From NCBI RefSeq assembly GCF_035967765.1, contig NZ_JAYWIT010000007.1: a stretch of DNA of 64,000 nt; one strand, written 5' to 3'. The number at the start of each line of letters is the position of its first letter. Position 1 is the first letter of the stretch. Origin of the DNA: Conexibacter stalactiti (lineage in GTDB: Bacteria; Actinomycetota; Thermoleophilia; Solirubrobacterales; Solirubrobacteraceae). Shown here one piece after another: positions 7,980-16,641 of this stretch. Made by a program: the position numbers and the translations under genes. The notes below the pieces were generated by a model. That model was not told where the DNA came from. It did not search any database and worked only from the letters and a program-made list of their open reading frames with translations.

Positions 7980-9075
7980 CCACCGGCAAGGAATTGACGG
8001 CGTCGGCCAGGCGGTCGACGCCCTCCTCGATCTCCGCCGGCTTGACGCCCGAGTAGGCGAGGCGGAAGGCGTTCTCGCCGCCCTCGATCAGGAAGTCCGT
8101 GCCCTTCACGATCGCGACACCGCGCTCGGCGGCCGCCTTGAAGAGCGCGTCGGCGTCGAAGCCCTCCGGCATCTCGACCCAGAGGAAGTAGCCGCCCTCG
8201 GGGGCGACGAAGCGCGCCTCCGGCAGCTTCGCGGCGAGCGCGTCGCAGAGCGCCTCCGAGCGCTCCTTCAGCGCGACCTTGACGGTCTCGATCGAGCGCT
8301 CGTACGAGCCGTTGCGGCAGAAGGTGTTGACGATCGACTGCGCGACCATGTTCGGCGAGATGTACGTGTTCGTCGCCAGCTTCGCGATCCGCGCGATCAG
8401 CTTCTCCGGGCCGACGAGGTAGCCGACGCGGATGCCGGGACAGACGGTCTTGGAGAACGACGAGGCGTAGACGACCTGGTCGTCCTGCGCCAGCGACAGC
8501 ATCGTCGGCAGCGTCTCGCCGGTGAAGCGCAGCTCGACGTACGGGTCGTCCTCGAAGATCAGGAAGCCGTTGGCCTTCGCCAGCTCGACCAGCGCCTGCC
8601 GCTTCTCCAGCGACAGCGTGTAGCCGGCGGGGTTCTGGAAGTTCGGGATCAGATGCGCCAGCTGCGGTCTGACGCCGTCGGCGAGCAGCGCCTCGATGCC
8701 GGCGACGTCGACGCCGTCCTCGTGCAGCGCGACCGGGCGCAGGTCGCCGCCGCGCGAGCGCAGCGACAGCAGCGTGCGGTCGTAGGTCGGCCGCTCGACG
8801 ATCACGACGTCGTCGGGCTCGACGAGCGCTTCGAAGAGGAAGGCGTCGGCCTGCATCGAGCCGTTCGTGACGATCACGTTCTCCGGCGCGACTCCGTGCT
8901 TCTCGGCGATCCAGGCGCGCAGCGGTCTGTAGCCGATCGACGTGCCGTACGAGAACGTCCCGGACGGGTCAGCCGTGAAGGCGGCGTCAGCCGCGGCGCG
9001 CAGGCCCTCGACGTCGATGATGTCGAGCGAGGGTGCACCGCGCGCGAAGGAGATCGGAGCGGGTTCGGAGGCCAT
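7975..9075 (-). CDS. PLP-dependent class I/II aminotransferase
   Basis: Fold-type I aminotransferase of about 366 residues, close to the LysN / 2-aminoadipate and MocR-domain group. Visible signatures are the N-terminal ISFARGAPS, the cofactor region VTNGSMQADAFLF, the Asn/Asp pair in LIPNFQNPAGYT and EDDPYVEL, the PLP-binding lysine in ASSFSKTVCPGIRVGY and the C-terminal FRLAYSG. It probably transaminates amino acids with 2-oxoglutarate; the exact amino acid is unknown. The ATG at 9075 is preferred over an upstream start because TACCCT ends 6 bases before it. It lies downstream of the sucCD terminator, so it is a separate transcription unit. Confidence 0.87.
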   Translation of the reverse strand: MASEPAPISFARGAPSLDIIDVEGLRAAADAAFTADPSGTFSYGTSIGYRPLRAWIAEKHGVAPENVIVTNGSMQADAFLFEALVEPDDVVIVERPTYDRTLLSLRSRGGDLRPVALHEDGVDVAGIEALLADGVRPQLAHLIPNFQNPAGYTLSLEKRQALVELAKANGFLIFEDDPYVELRFTGETLPTMLSLAQDDQVVYASSFSKTVCPGIRVGYLVGPEKLIARIAKLATNTYISPNMVAQSIVNTFCRNGSYERSIETVKVALKERSEALCDALAAKLPEARFVAPEGGYFLWVEMPEGFDADALFKAAAERGVAIVKGTDFLIEGGENAFRLAYSGVKPAEIEEGVDRLADAVNSLPVA

Positions 9076-9081
9076 CCCCGC

Positions 9082-9087
9082 AGGGTA
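9082..9087 (-). promoter_or_regulatory. -10 hexamer TACCCT, leaderless type
   Basis: TACCCT on the minus strand is 6 bases before the aminotransferase ATG at 9075 with no Shine-Dalgarno between. Confidence 0.45.
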
Positions 9088-9100
9088 CGCGATTAACGAC

Positions 9101-9124
9101 GCAGCGCCCCTTTCGGGGCGCTGC
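9101..9124 (-). terminator. sucCD terminator
   Basis: A perfect 10-base stem (GCAGCGCCCC / GGGGCGCTGC) with a 4-base loop lies 26 bases after the sucD stop and is followed on the minus strand by a T-containing stretch. This is one of the clearest intrinsic terminators of the window. Confidence 0.75.
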
Positions 9125-9149
9125 GACAAACACAGATGCGGCAGGCTGC

Positions 9150-10022
9150 CTACTTGAGCAGCTCCATCGCGAGCTCCGCGGTCTCGGTCGGGGTGCGGCC
9201 GACGCGGACGCCCTTGCTCTCCAGCGCCTCGGCCTTCGCTCTCGCGGTGCCGGCGGTGCCGGAGACGATCGCGCCGGCGTGGCCCATCGTCTTGCCTTCG
9301 GGCGCCGTGAAGCCGGCGATGTAGGCGACGACCGGCTTGGAGACGTGCGCCGCGATGTACTCGGCCGCCTCCTCCTCGGCGGAGCCGCCGATCTCGCCCG
9401 ACATCACGATGATCTCGGTCTCGGGATCGGCCTCGAACAGCTCGATCACGTCGATGAACGACGAGCCCGGGACCGGGTCGCCGCCGATGCCGACGATCGA
9501 GGAGTTGCCGAAGCCGCGCTGCGCCAGCTCGTTGCCGATCTGGTAGGTCAGCGTGCCGGAGCGCGACACGACGCCGACGTTGCCCGGCTTGAAGAACGAC
9601 GCCGGGATGATGCCGACGCTCGCCTTGCCCGGCGACAGGATGCCCGGGCAGTTGGGGCCGACGAGGCGCACGTCCGGGTTGCGCTTGAGCTGCGTGTAGA
9701 CGCGCAGCTCGTCGTGCGCCGGGATGCCCTCGGTGATCGCGACGATCAATCTGATGCCGGCGTCCGCCGCCTCGAGGATCGAGTCGGCGGCGAAGCGCGG
9801 CGGGACGAAGATCATCGCCGTGTTGGCGCCGGCCTTGTCGACCGAGTCGGCGACCGTGTTGAAGACGGGGATCCCGTCGACGTCCTGGCCGCCCTTGCCG
9901 GGCGTCACGCCGGCGACGACCTGCGTGCCGTAGCGCTTGTTGTTGGTCGCGTGGAAGGTCCCCTCGCGGCCGGTGATGCCCGTGACGACGAGGCGGGTCT
10001 CTCTGTCGACGAGGACGCTCAT
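9150..10022 (-). CDS. sucD: succinyl-CoA ligase alpha subunit
   Basis: Alpha subunit of succinyl-CoA synthetase, which interconverts succinyl-CoA and succinate with NTP formation in the TCA cycle. The 290-residue length is normal. The CoA-binding fold begins at VVTGITGREGTFH; GPNCPGILSPG follows; the phosphohistidine loop MGHAGAIVSG contains the predicted active His248. The start codon overlaps the sucC stop (ATGA), giving equimolar subunits. In this window it is also the end of the propionyl-CoA route (carboxylase, mutase, succinyl-CoA). Confidence 0.97.
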   Translation of the reverse strand: MSVLVDRETRLVVTGITGREGTFHATNNKRYGTQVVAGVTPGKGGQDVDGIPVFNTVADSVDKAGANTAMIFVPPRFAADSILEAADAGIRLIVAITEGIPAHDELRVYTQLKRNPDVRLVGPNCPGILSPGKASVGIIPASFFKPGNVGVVSRSGTLTYQIGNELAQRGFGNSSIVGIGGDPVPGSSFIDVIELFEADPETEIIVMSGEIGGSAEEEAAEYIAAHVSKPVVAYIAGFTAPEGKTMGHAGAIVSGTAGTARAKAEALESKGVRVGRTPTETAELAMELLK

Positions 10023-11173
10023 GCGGGAACTCCGGTCTTGGCGAGCTCGACGACCTTCTCGGCCGCCTCGTTCATCGTCGTCGCGGTCGCGACGTTCGGC
10101 AGGTTCGCGTCGGCGAGCAGCTTGCGCCCCTCGACGTCGTTCGTGCCGTCGAGCCGGACGACGAACGGCACCGTCGGCTGGATCACGCCGTACGCCTCGA
10201 TCAGGCCCTTCGCGACCTCGTCGCAGCGGGTGATGCCGCCGAAGATGTTGAAGAGGACGGCTCTGACCTTCGGGTCGGAGAGGATCACCTCGACCGCGGA
10301 GACGATCGCGTCGGACTTCGAGCCGCCGCCGGCGTCGAGGAAGTTGGCCGCCTCGCCGCCGTGGAGGCCGACGACGTCGAGCGTCGACATCACGAGCCCG
10401 GCGCCGTTGCCGAGGATGCCGATGTCGCCGTCGAGCTTCACGTACGTGAGGCCGCGCTCGTGCGCCATCTGCTCCTGCGGGTCCTCGGCGGAGGGGTCGC
10501 GCAGCGCCGCGTTGTCAGGGTGGCGGTAGAGCGAGTTGCCGTCGAGCGTGACCTTCGCGTCGAGCGCGACGACCTCGCGAGCCGGCGTGATGATCAGCGG
10601 GTTGACCTCGATCAGCATCGCCTCTTCGGCGACGAAGGTCGCGTACAGCTTCGTCAGCATCGCGCCGACCGGGCGGATCAGGTCGGCCGGGATGCCGGCG
10701 GCGAACGCCAGCTTGCGGCCGTGGAAGTCCTGAAAGCCGAGCAGCGGGTCGACGTGCAGTCTCGCGAGCGCCTCGGGCGTCTTCTCCGCGACCTCCTCGA
10801 TGTCCATGCCGCCCTGAGTCGAGAGCATGACGAGAGGGGCCTTGGCGGCACGGTCGAAGACGATCGACGCGTAGTACTCCTCGGCGATCTCAGAGGCGCC
10901 CTCGATCCAGACCTCATGGACCGTGAAGCCCTTGATGTCCATCCCGAGGATGTCGGTGGCGTACTGCGTCGCCTCCGCTCTGTCCTTCGCGAGCTTCACG
11001 CCGCCGGCCTTGCCGCGGCCACCGATCAAGACTTGCGCCTTGACGACGCAGGGGTATCCAATTTCATCAGCTGCGGCGACGGCGGCTTCAACCGTCGCGG
11101 CAGGCTTCCCGGAGGGGACCGGGATTCCATGTCGGGCGAAAAGTTGCTTGCCCTGATATTCGAGCAGGTCCAT
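10019..11173 (-). CDS. sucC: succinyl-CoA ligase beta subunit
   Basis: Beta subunit with an ATP-grasp nucleotide-binding domain (residues about 2-235) and a C-terminal flavodoxin-like ligase domain. The N terminus MDLLEYQGKQLF is diagnostic; KAQVLIGGRGKAGGVK, IEVNPLI and the NIFGGITRCDEVA loop facing the alpha-subunit phosphohistidine are all present. 384 aa is the usual length. A long open frame continues upstream across the divergent HAD gene, but the conserved N terminus fixes the ATG at 11173. First gene of the sucCD operon. Confidence 0.97.
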   Translation of the reverse strand: MDLLEYQGKQLFARHGIPVPSGKPAATVEAAVAAADEIGYPCVVKAQVLIGGRGKAGGVKLAKDRAEATQYATDILGMDIKGFTVHEVWIEGASEIAEEYYASIVFDRAAKAPLVMLSTQGGMDIEEVAEKTPEALARLHVDPLLGFQDFHGRKLAFAAGIPADLIRPVGAMLTKLYATFVAEEAMLIEVNPLIITPAREVVALDAKVTLDGNSLYRHPDNAALRDPSAEDPQEQMAHERGLTYVKLDGDIGILGNGAGLVMSTLDVVGLHGGEAANFLDAGGGSKSDAIVSAVEVILSDPKVRAVLFNIFGGITRCDEVAKGLIEAYGVIQPTVPFVVRLDGTNDVEGRKLLADANLPNVATATTMNEAAEKVVELAKTGVPA

Positions 11174-11257
11174 AGCGCTCGCGGACTCTACTCCGCAATA
11201 CCAGAATTGGTCCCCACAACGCGCGAATACCTGCCGAGCAGGCATAATGGCCGGCCA
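11174..11257. promoter_or_regulatory. divergent sucCD / HAD promoter region
   Basis: AT-enriched 84-base gap. CATAAT (11243-11248, plus strand) is a near-consensus -10 placed 9 bases before the HAD ATG, which has no ribosome-binding site. On the minus strand TAGAGT (11184-11189) is a possible -10 for sucC. Confidence 0.4.
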
Positions 11258-11938
11258 ATGGCCATTCCCAGAACTGTCACATTCGTTACGTTCGACGTCT
11301 ACGGCACCCTGATCGACTGGGATTCGGGCGCCTACGACGCCTTCGCCAGAGAGGCGAAGCGCGACGGCTTCACGATCGAGCGCGACCAGCTGATCCCGCT
11401 CTTCCACTCGATCCAGGCCGAGATCCAGGCCGGCTCCTACGAGCTGTACGCCGAGGTCCTGCGGCGCACCGCCGTGCGCATCTCCGAGGAGCTGGGCTGG
11501 GGGCTGGAGCCCTCGCGCTCGGGCTTCCTGCCCGACTCGGTCCAGCGCTGGCCGGCGTTCAGAGAGGCCAACTCGACGCTCGCGAGATTCGCGAAGCAGT
11601 TCAGAACCGGGCTGATCTCGAACATCGACGACAAGCTGCTCGGTCAGACGCGGCGCCACATCCCGCTCGACTTCGACCTCGTCGTGACGGCGCAGCAGGT
11701 GCGCTCGTACAAGCCCGACCCGGCGCACTTCAAGGAGTGCGAGCGGCGCGTCGGCGGCAAGAGAGGCTGGGTCCACATCAGCTCCAGCTACCCGACCGAC
11801 GTCGAGCCGTGCCTCAGAGCGAGAGTCCCCGTCATCTGGGTCAACCGCGACAGAGCGACGCTCGAGAGCGGCCAGAAGAAGCCTGACGCGGAGGTCACGA
11901 ACCTGCGCGAGGCGCTCAGACTGCTGGCCGGCGACTGA
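11258..11938 (+). CDS. HAD-superfamily hydrolase
   Basis: 226-residue haloacid-dehalogenase superfamily protein. Motif I TFDVYGTLIDWD gives the nucleophile Asp13; motif II is in LISNID; motif III lysine in YKPDPAHF; the last acidic motif is less canonical (HISSSYPTDVEPC). The FDVYGTL form and the cap are closest to type II haloacid dehalogenases, but many members are phosphatases. The chosen ATG at 11258 starts the conserved fold; the frame upstream is antisense to sucC. It is followed 19 bases later by the MBL hydrolase, probably in the same transcript. Confidence 0.82.
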   Translation: MAIPRTVTFVTFDVYGTLIDWDSGAYDAFAREAKRDGFTIERDQLIPLFHSIQAEIQAGSYELYAEVLRRTAVRISEELGWGLEPSRSGFLPDSVQRWPAFREANSTLARFAKQFRTGLISNIDDKLLGQTRRHIPLDFDLVVTAQQVRSYKPDPAHFKECERRVGGKRGWVHISSSYPTDVEPCLRARVPVIWVNRDRATLESGQKKPDAEVTNLREALRLLAGD

Positions 11939-11957
11939 ACCGCGGAGGCCGCGCGCG

Positions 11958-12752
11958 ATGAAGGCCGTCAGCGTCCACGCCGACGTCATCGTCGTCACCA
12001 GCCGCATCTGGAAGACGACGGCGACGCTCGTGCGCAGCGGCGGCGAGGCCTTCCTGATCGACTCGCCGATCATGCCGGACGAGCTGGAGATCCTGCCGGC
12101 GCTGGCCGAGCAGGCCGAGTTCCCGATCAGCGGCCTGCTCGCCACCCACGCCGACTGGGATCACCTGCTCGGCCGCTACGCCTTCCCGGAGGCGGCGCTC
12201 GGCGTCGGCGAGACGACGGCCGCGCGGCTGACGGCCGAGCCCGGCGCGGCCGCGCGCGAGCTGCGCGACTTCGACGAGGAGTACTACATCGACCGGCCCG
12301 GCCCGCTGTCGCTGCCCGGCGTGCAGGCGCTGCCGGTGCCCGGCTACTGCGCCGTCGGGGAGCAGGAGCTGCAGCTGCACCCGGCCGACGGTCACACGGC
12401 CGACGGCAGCGCCGTGCTGATCCCGTGGGCGCGCGTGCTGGTCGTCGGAGACTACCTCTCCTCGCACGCGATCCCGGAGCTGTCGCCGGGCGCCTCGATC
12501 GACAAGTACCTCGCGACGCTGAGACGGTTCGGCCCGCTGCTGACGGAGGCCGACGTCGTCGTGCCCGGCCACGGCGAGCCGCTCGACGGCGCGCGCGCCG
12601 CCGCGATCCTGCGCGAGGACGTCGCCTACCTCGAAGCGCTGCGCGGCGAGGATCCGGAGAGAGCGCCGCTGCCGCTCGCGCGCCGGACAGGCGCGCAGAA
12701 GAACCTGCACCAGTACAACCTCTCGCTGCTGCGCGACGGCAAGGCCGTCTGA
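11958..12752 (+). CDS. MBL-fold metallo-hydrolase
   Basis: 264-residue metallo-beta-lactamase fold protein. The metal motif appears as THADWDHLLG (His64, Asp66, Asp68, His69), a one-residue variant of HxHxDH in which the second histidine is Asp. Further ligands are likely His in PADGHTADGS, Asp in VVGDYLSSH, and His in VPGHGEPLD. Such proteins hydrolyse thioesters, phosphodiesters or lactones; no substrate can be assigned. A GCGGAGG Shine-Dalgarno precedes the ATG. It probably shares a transcript with the HAD hydrolase. Confidence 0.83.
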   Translation: MKAVSVHADVIVVTSRIWKTTATLVRSGGEAFLIDSPIMPDELEILPALAEQAEFPISGLLATHADWDHLLGRYAFPEAALGVGETTAARLTAEPGAAARELRDFDEEYYIDRPGPLSLPGVQALPVPGYCAVGEQELQLHPADGHTADGSAVLIPWARVLVVGDYLSSHAIPELSPGASIDKYLATLRRFGPLLTEADVVVPGHGEPLDGARAAAILREDVAYLEALRGEDPERAPLPLARRTGAQKNLHQYNLSLLRDGKAV

Positions 12753-12810
12753 ACGGAAACCGGCTCGAGGCGCTGAAGGCGCCGCGGCGTCGGGCGCCGG
12801 TCTTCGCGCT

Positions 12811-13296
12811 CTAGCGCGGATCGTCGAGCGAGCGTGCGAGCACCAGCTCGCGCTTGCCGCCGGAGCGGCCGACGTGGAAACCGAAGCGCTCGTAGAGCGC
12901 GATCGCCGGCGCGTTGTCCTCGTGCGTGTCCAGCTCGATCCAGCGGCAGTTGCGCTCGCGCGCACGCTCCAGCGCCGCCGCGACCAGCACCGCGCCGAGC
13001 CCGGCGCGGCGGGCGCTCGGCGTCACGTAGAGATCCTCCAGCTGGCACTCGCTGCCGGCCCGCCAGAGGTTGAAGGCGAAGCGCAGCTGGCAGACGCCGG
13101 CCGCCGGCTCGCCCTGCGCCGGCGCCGCCAGCAGGAAGTCGGCCTCGCCGCGCTCCAGCACGCGCTCGACGCCGGCGTGGAAGGCGTTGTCGGAGGGCCA
13201 GTCGCGGCCGAGGTGGTCGCGGAACTCGACGAGCAGGTCGGCGACCGTCTCCGCTTCCAGCAGCGTCGCGCGCCAGACGTGCGGAGCTCGTGTCAC
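12811..13296 (-). CDS. GNAT-family N-acetyltransferase
   Basis: 161-residue acetyl-CoA-dependent acetyltransferase. Motif A is present as LEDLYVTPSARRAGLGAVLV, with the pyrophosphate-binding RRAGLGA at 96-102, followed by motif B in APAIALYERFGF. The acceptor is unknown. Its GTG start overlaps the stop of the hotdog gene (GTGA), so it is third in the carboxylase-hotdog-GNAT operon. The overlap argues for a shared regulatory unit but not necessarily a shared pathway. Confidence 0.85.
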   Translation of the reverse strand: MTRAPHVWRATLLEAETVADLLVEFRDHLGRDWPSDNAFHAGVERVLERGEADFLLAAPAQGEPAAGVCQLRFAFNLWRAGSECQLEDLYVTPSARRAGLGAVLVAAALERARERNCRWIELDTHEDNAPAIALYERFGFHVGRSGGKRELVLARSLDDPR

Positions 13297-13748
13297 GCCG
13301 CGGCGCGCTTCACGTACCAGCGGACCGTCATCTCGGCGACGACGTCGCCCCCGCCGTCGCGCAGGACGACCGCGACGGGGAAGCGGGTGCGGCCGTCGGC
13401 CTCGACCTGCGCCAGCAGCTCGCTGACGTCGGCGTCGAGCGTCGCGGTCGCCGTGATCGGGCCGTTGGCGACCTTTCTGTAGGCGATCTCGGCGCTCTGC
13501 GCGAGCGGGATCAGACCGGCGAGGTGCTCGCCGAAGGCGCCGAGGAAGGCGGCGCCCGAGGCGAACTCGCCGGCGCCGAAGAGCGCGGCGGCGTGCTGCG
13601 AGCCTATGTGGTTCTTCCCGTGGTCGGCATCGGGGGCGACGACGACACCGCGGCCAGGAGCGACCTCGATCAGCTCCAGGCCGTTGTGCGCGTTGAACGG
13701 GATCGCCGAGGCGAGGCCCGCGCGGACGGCGTCGAAGTCGAGCCCCAT
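13293..13748 (-). CDS. hotdog-fold thioesterase-like protein (DUF4442)
   Basis: 151-residue single hotdog domain resembling the DUF4442 / YiiD C-terminal thioesterase family. The signature region reads PFNAHNGLEL, then KNHIGSQHAAALFGAGEFASG, the usual N-x-x-G-x-x-H-x-A-A helix of hotdog acyl-CoA thioesterases. A role in acyl-CoA hydrolysis fits its position 4 bases after the acyl-CoA carboxylase alpha stop and overlapping the GNAT start. Catalysis is inferred from the family. Confidence 0.78.
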   Translation of the reverse strand: MGLDFDAVRAGLASAIPFNAHNGLELIEVAPGRGVVVAPDADHGKNHIGSQHAAALFGAGEFASGAAFLGAFGEHLAGLIPLAQSAEIAYRKVANGPITATATLDADVSELLAQVEADGRTRFPVAVVLRDGGGDVVAEMTVRWYVKRAAA

Positions 13749-13752
13749 CGCG

Positions 13753-15543
13753 CTACTCCGCGGCCGCCGGCGATCTGATGACGGCGATCGTGTCGCCGGC
13801 GCTGATCGCGGCGCCCTCGGTGATCGGGATCTCAGCGATCACGCCCGCCTTGTGGGCGGTGATCTCGTTCTCCATCTTCATCGCCTCGATGATGCAGAGC
13901 AGCTGGCCCTCCTCGACCGTGTCGCCCTGCTTCACCTTGACTCTCCACATGTTGCCCTGCATCGGCGAGGGGAGCGTGTCGGCGCCGCCGGCGGCACCGC
14001 CGCTCTTGCGCTCGCGGCGCGGTCTCTTGCCGCCCGCGGCGGGAGCGGAGCCGTTGAGCGCGACCGTCCCGCCGCCCGCGTACGCGGCGCCGATCACTCT
14101 CACGTCGAAGCGGCGACCGGAGACCTCGACCGTGTAGGTCTGCTCCAGCTTCGGCTCGTCCTCGTCATCGGTGGGGACCGGCGGGGGGAAGGCCAGCTCT
14201 CTGAGCCACTTGCGATCCTCGACGAGGTCGCGGCAGGTCTCCGCGTTGTCCCACTGCGGGGTCGCGAGGATCGCGGAGTGGAACGGCAGCAGCGTCTTCA
14301 GCTCGCCGATCTCGTACTCGGAGAGCGCGCGCAGCATCCGTCTCGTGGCGGAGGCGCGGTCGCTGTCCCAGACGATCAGCTTGGCGACCATCGGGTCGTA
14401 CATCGGCGAGACCTCGCCGCCGGGGCCGACGCCCGAGTCGACGCGCACGCCGGGGCCCGAGGGCTCCTTGTAGTCGCTGATCTTGCCGGGGGCGGGCGCG
14501 AAGTTGCGCGAGGCGTCCTCGGCGTTGATGCGGCACTCGATCGCGTGGCCGCGCAGCACGACGTCGTCCTGGGTGATCGACAGCGGCTCGCCGGCGGCGG
14601 CGCGGATGCCCTCCTTGACGATGTCGACGCCCGTCACCATCTCGGTCACGCAGTGCTCGACCTGGACGCGCGTGTTCATCTCGAGGAAGTAGTACTCGCC
14701 GTCCTGCAGGAGACCCTCGATCGTGCCGGCGCCGACGTAGTGGACGGCGGCAGCGGCGTCGGTCGCGATCTTGCCGATCTTCTCGCGCAGCTCGGCGTCG
14801 ACGGCCGGCGCCGGCGCCTCCTCGATCAGCTTCTGGTGGCGGCGCTGGATCGAGCAGTCGCGCTCGCCGAGGTGGATCACGTTGCCGTGACGGTCGGCCA
14901 GCACCTGCACCTCGACGTGGCGCGGATCCGGCAGGTAGCGCTCGAGGTAGACGGTCGCGTCGGAGAAGAACTTCTCGCCCTCGCGCGCGGCGCCCTCGAA
15001 GGCGGCATCCAGCTCGTCGTCGGTCAGCGCGACGCGGAAGCCCTTGCCGCCACCGCCGCCGGCTGCCTTGACGGCGACGGGAAAGCCGATCGTTCTCTCG
15101 ATGATCTTGCGCGCCGCTCTGACGTCCTTGACCGGCTCGGTCGTGCCCGGCACGATCGGCACGCCGGCCTTCTTCATCAGGTCGCGCGCGGCGGTCTTGG
15201 AGCCCATCGCGTCGATCGCGGCGGCCGGCGGGCCGATGAAGGTGATCCCCGCCTCCTCACAGGCGGCGGCGAAGGCGGCGTTCTCGGCCAGGAAGCCGTA
15301 GCCGGGGTGGATCGCCTCGGCGCCCGATCTCTTCGCGACGTCGAGGATCTTGTCGACTCTCAGGTAGGAGTCGGCGGCGGGGCCGGGACCGATCAGGTAG
15401 GCCTCGTCGGCGCGCTTGACGTGCAGCGCGTCGCGGTCGAGCTCGGAGTAGACGGCGACGGAGGCGATGCCCAGCTCTTCGCACGCGCGGATGACGCGGA
15501 CGGCGATCTCGCCGCGATTGGCGATCAGGATCTTCGAGAACAC
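13753..15543 (-). CDS. acyl-CoA carboxylase alpha subunit (biotin carboxylase + BCCP)
   Basis: 596-residue biotin-dependent carboxylase alpha chain. From the N terminus: biotin carboxylase N domain (FSKILIANRGEIAVRVIRA), ATP-grasp with KAAGGGGGKGF, the EMNTRVQVEH catalytic loop, the C domain, an Ala/Gly/Lys-rich linker (about 480-510), and a biotinyl domain with EAMKMENE, biotinylated Lys556. It would pair with the carboxyltransferase at 25.5 kb to carboxylate propionyl- or acetyl-CoA. The GTG at 15543 begins the conserved sequence; the upstream extension is antisense noise. TAACCT is 8 bases before the GTG. First gene of a three-gene operon. Confidence 0.93.
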   Translation of the reverse strand: MFSKILIANRGEIAVRVIRACEELGIASVAVYSELDRDALHVKRADEAYLIGPGPAADSYLRVDKILDVAKRSGAEAIHPGYGFLAENAAFAAACEEAGITFIGPPAAAIDAMGSKTAARDLMKKAGVPIVPGTTEPVKDVRAARKIIERTIGFPVAVKAAGGGGGKGFRVALTDDELDAAFEGAAREGEKFFSDATVYLERYLPDPRHVEVQVLADRHGNVIHLGERDCSIQRRHQKLIEEAPAPAVDAELREKIGKIATDAAAAVHYVGAGTIEGLLQDGEYYFLEMNTRVQVEHCVTEMVTGVDIVKEGIRAAAGEPLSITQDDVVLRGHAIECRINAEDASRNFAPAPGKISDYKEPSGPGVRVDSGVGPGGEVSPMYDPMVAKLIVWDSDRASATRRMLRALSEYEIGELKTLLPFHSAILATPQWDNAETCRDLVEDRKWLRELAFPPPVPTDDEDEPKLEQTYTVEVSGRRFDVRVIGAAYAGGGTVALNGSAPAAGGKRPRRERKSGGAAGGADTLPSPMQGNMWRVKVKQGDTVEEGQLLCIIEAMKMENEITAHKAGVIAEIPITEGAAISAGDTIAVIRSPAAAE

Positions 15544-15551
15544 GCGGCGGA

Positions 15552-15604
15552 AGGTTAGTCGGTGGACACCGAAAACGACCCCGATCTGACGTTGCGATCG
15601 TTGC
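15552..15604 (-). promoter_or_regulatory. carboxylase promoter with CGTTGC repeats
   Basis: On the minus strand TAACCT (15552-15557) precedes the GTG by 8 bases. Two direct CGTTGC motifs (plus-strand 15590-15595 and 15599-15604, 9-base period) lie upstream within the end of the PAP2 gene; similar motifs occur before the carboxyltransferase and mutase genes. Confidence 0.35.
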
Positions 15605-16556
15605 GGTCGCGTCGAGCCGTCCAGCGGGCGAAGGCGCGCCGCACGCCCCAGAAGGCGACGACGGCGTAGATCCACCCCAGCAGGATGTCGACGACGTAGT
15701 GCTCACCGCTGTAGACGAGCGCGAACGCCATCACGAGCGGATAGGCGCCGAGCAGCACCCGCAATGGCCACCGCCGCGCCGACTGCCACAGCTCCAAGGT
15801 GATCAGGAGCGAGAAGGCGGCGTGCAGCGACGGCACCGCGGCGACGTCGTTGGCGTACTCGTAGCCGGTCCCGACGACGCCGAATCTGGCGGGGATCCCG
15901 AGCTGGCCCCACAGCTCCGGGATGACGCGCGAGACCGGCGGGATCAGGCCGTCCTGCGCCGCCATCCACGGCGGTGCGGCGGGGAACAGGGCGTAGGTCG
16001 CGAAGCCGAGCAGCGAGAGCGCCGCGACCGTCACCGCGTAGCGGCGGAAGCGCATCCGGTCGACCTTCCAGAGGATGCCGGCCAGCAGCGGGGTCGCGAA
16101 GAAGTGCGACATGTAGACCGCCCACGCGATCACGCCCCACCACGGCAGCGCGCCCGGTTCGTAGAGGCGCTCCTGCAGCCACACCGTCGGCACCTGGCCG
16201 CCGAAGAGGAACTCGTCGGCGTCGATCTGCGGCAGGAAGAACGGCTCGAAGATCAGCCCGTCGGCGACGCCGCGCAGCAGGTCGTAGAGCGCGAGTATCC
16301 CGAAGAACGGCAGCCAGTCGAGCACGACGCCTCTGAACCAGCCGCCGACGTCGCCGAGCGAGAAGGCGAGCAGGCCGAGCACGACCCACGCGGCGATCCA
16401 GTCGCGCGTCAGCGGCAGCCCCTCGAAGGCGACGAACCAGACGGTCGCCGCCAGCCACGCCAGCGGCGCGGCGATCTGCAGGACGCGCAGCCAGGCGGGA
16501 CGTCCGCGCGGCGCGGCGACCCGCTGCCGCCGCTCCGCGCTGGTCCTCGATTCCAT
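15555..16556 (-). CDS. PAP2-superfamily membrane protein (AUR1-like)
   Basis: 333-residue polytopic membrane protein with about seven hydrophobic segments. It keeps the second and third phosphatase motifs of the PAP2 superfamily, VPSLHAAFS with the catalytic His and GEHYVVDILLG with His and Asp, but lacks a clear KxxxxxxRP first motif. This is the pattern of the AUR1 / inositol-phosphoceramide-synthase-like PAP2_3 group, found in actinobacteria as phospholipid head-group exchange or phosphatidylinositol-type enzymes. The function is inferred. The ATG at 16556 is chosen because TATCGT is 6 bases upstream. Confidence 0.82.
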   Translation of the reverse strand: MESRTSAERRQRVAAPRGRPAWLRVLQIAAPLAWLAATVWFVAFEGLPLTRDWIAAWVVLGLLAFSLGDVGGWFRGVVLDWLPFFGILALYDLLRGVADGLIFEPFFLPQIDADEFLFGGQVPTVWLQERLYEPGALPWWGVIAWAVYMSHFFATPLLAGILWKVDRMRFRRYAVTVAALSLLGFATYALFPAAPPWMAAQDGLIPPVSRVIPELWGQLGIPARFGVVGTGYEYANDVAAVPSLHAAFSLLITLELWQSARRWPLRVLLGAYPLVMAFALVYSGEHYVVDILLGWIYAVVAFWGVRRAFARWTARRDRNDRNVRSGSFSVSTD

Positions 16557-16562
16557 CGCGCG

Positions 16563-16568
16563 ACGATA
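16563..16568 (-). promoter_or_regulatory. -10 hexamer TATCGT, leaderless type
   Basis: TATCGT on the minus strand is 6 bases before the PAP2 gene ATG (16556), with no Shine-Dalgarno. Confidence 0.42.
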
Positions 16569-16585
16569 CCGCCGCCACCCGTTCC

Positions 16586-16635
16586 GCGAGTTCCCGCTGA
16601 CGTGGCGCGCCGGCGCCCGCCGCCGTGGAACTCGC
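16586..16635. repeat. 50-base inverted-repeat element, copy 1
   Basis: GCGAGTTCC (16586-16594) and GGAACTCGC (16627-16635) are perfect 9-base inverted repeats separated by 32 bases. The right arm extends to a 15-base string CGTGGAACTCGCAAT (16624-16638) that also occurs, inverted, in copy 2 at 21204-21218. This copy lies between the cysN stop and the PAP2 promoter. It could be a terminator-like stem, a protein-binding site or a small mobile palindromic element. Confidence 0.6.
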
Positions 16636-16641
16636 AATCCG

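Noticed and set aside
11174..12145. Upstream extension of sucC to 12145
   Set aside because: The conserved sucC N terminus begins at 11173; the extension is antisense to the HAD and MBL genes.
12778..12798. GGCGCC repeats as a terminator between the MBL and GNAT genes
   Set aside because: Only 6-base arms, which are common by chance in this composition; not reported as a feature.
13606..15558. 650-residue plus-strand open frame
   Set aside because: It lies antisense to the well-supported carboxylase alpha gene and is rich in Arg, Ala, Asp and Gly without any motif; such frames are usual opposite GC-rich genes.
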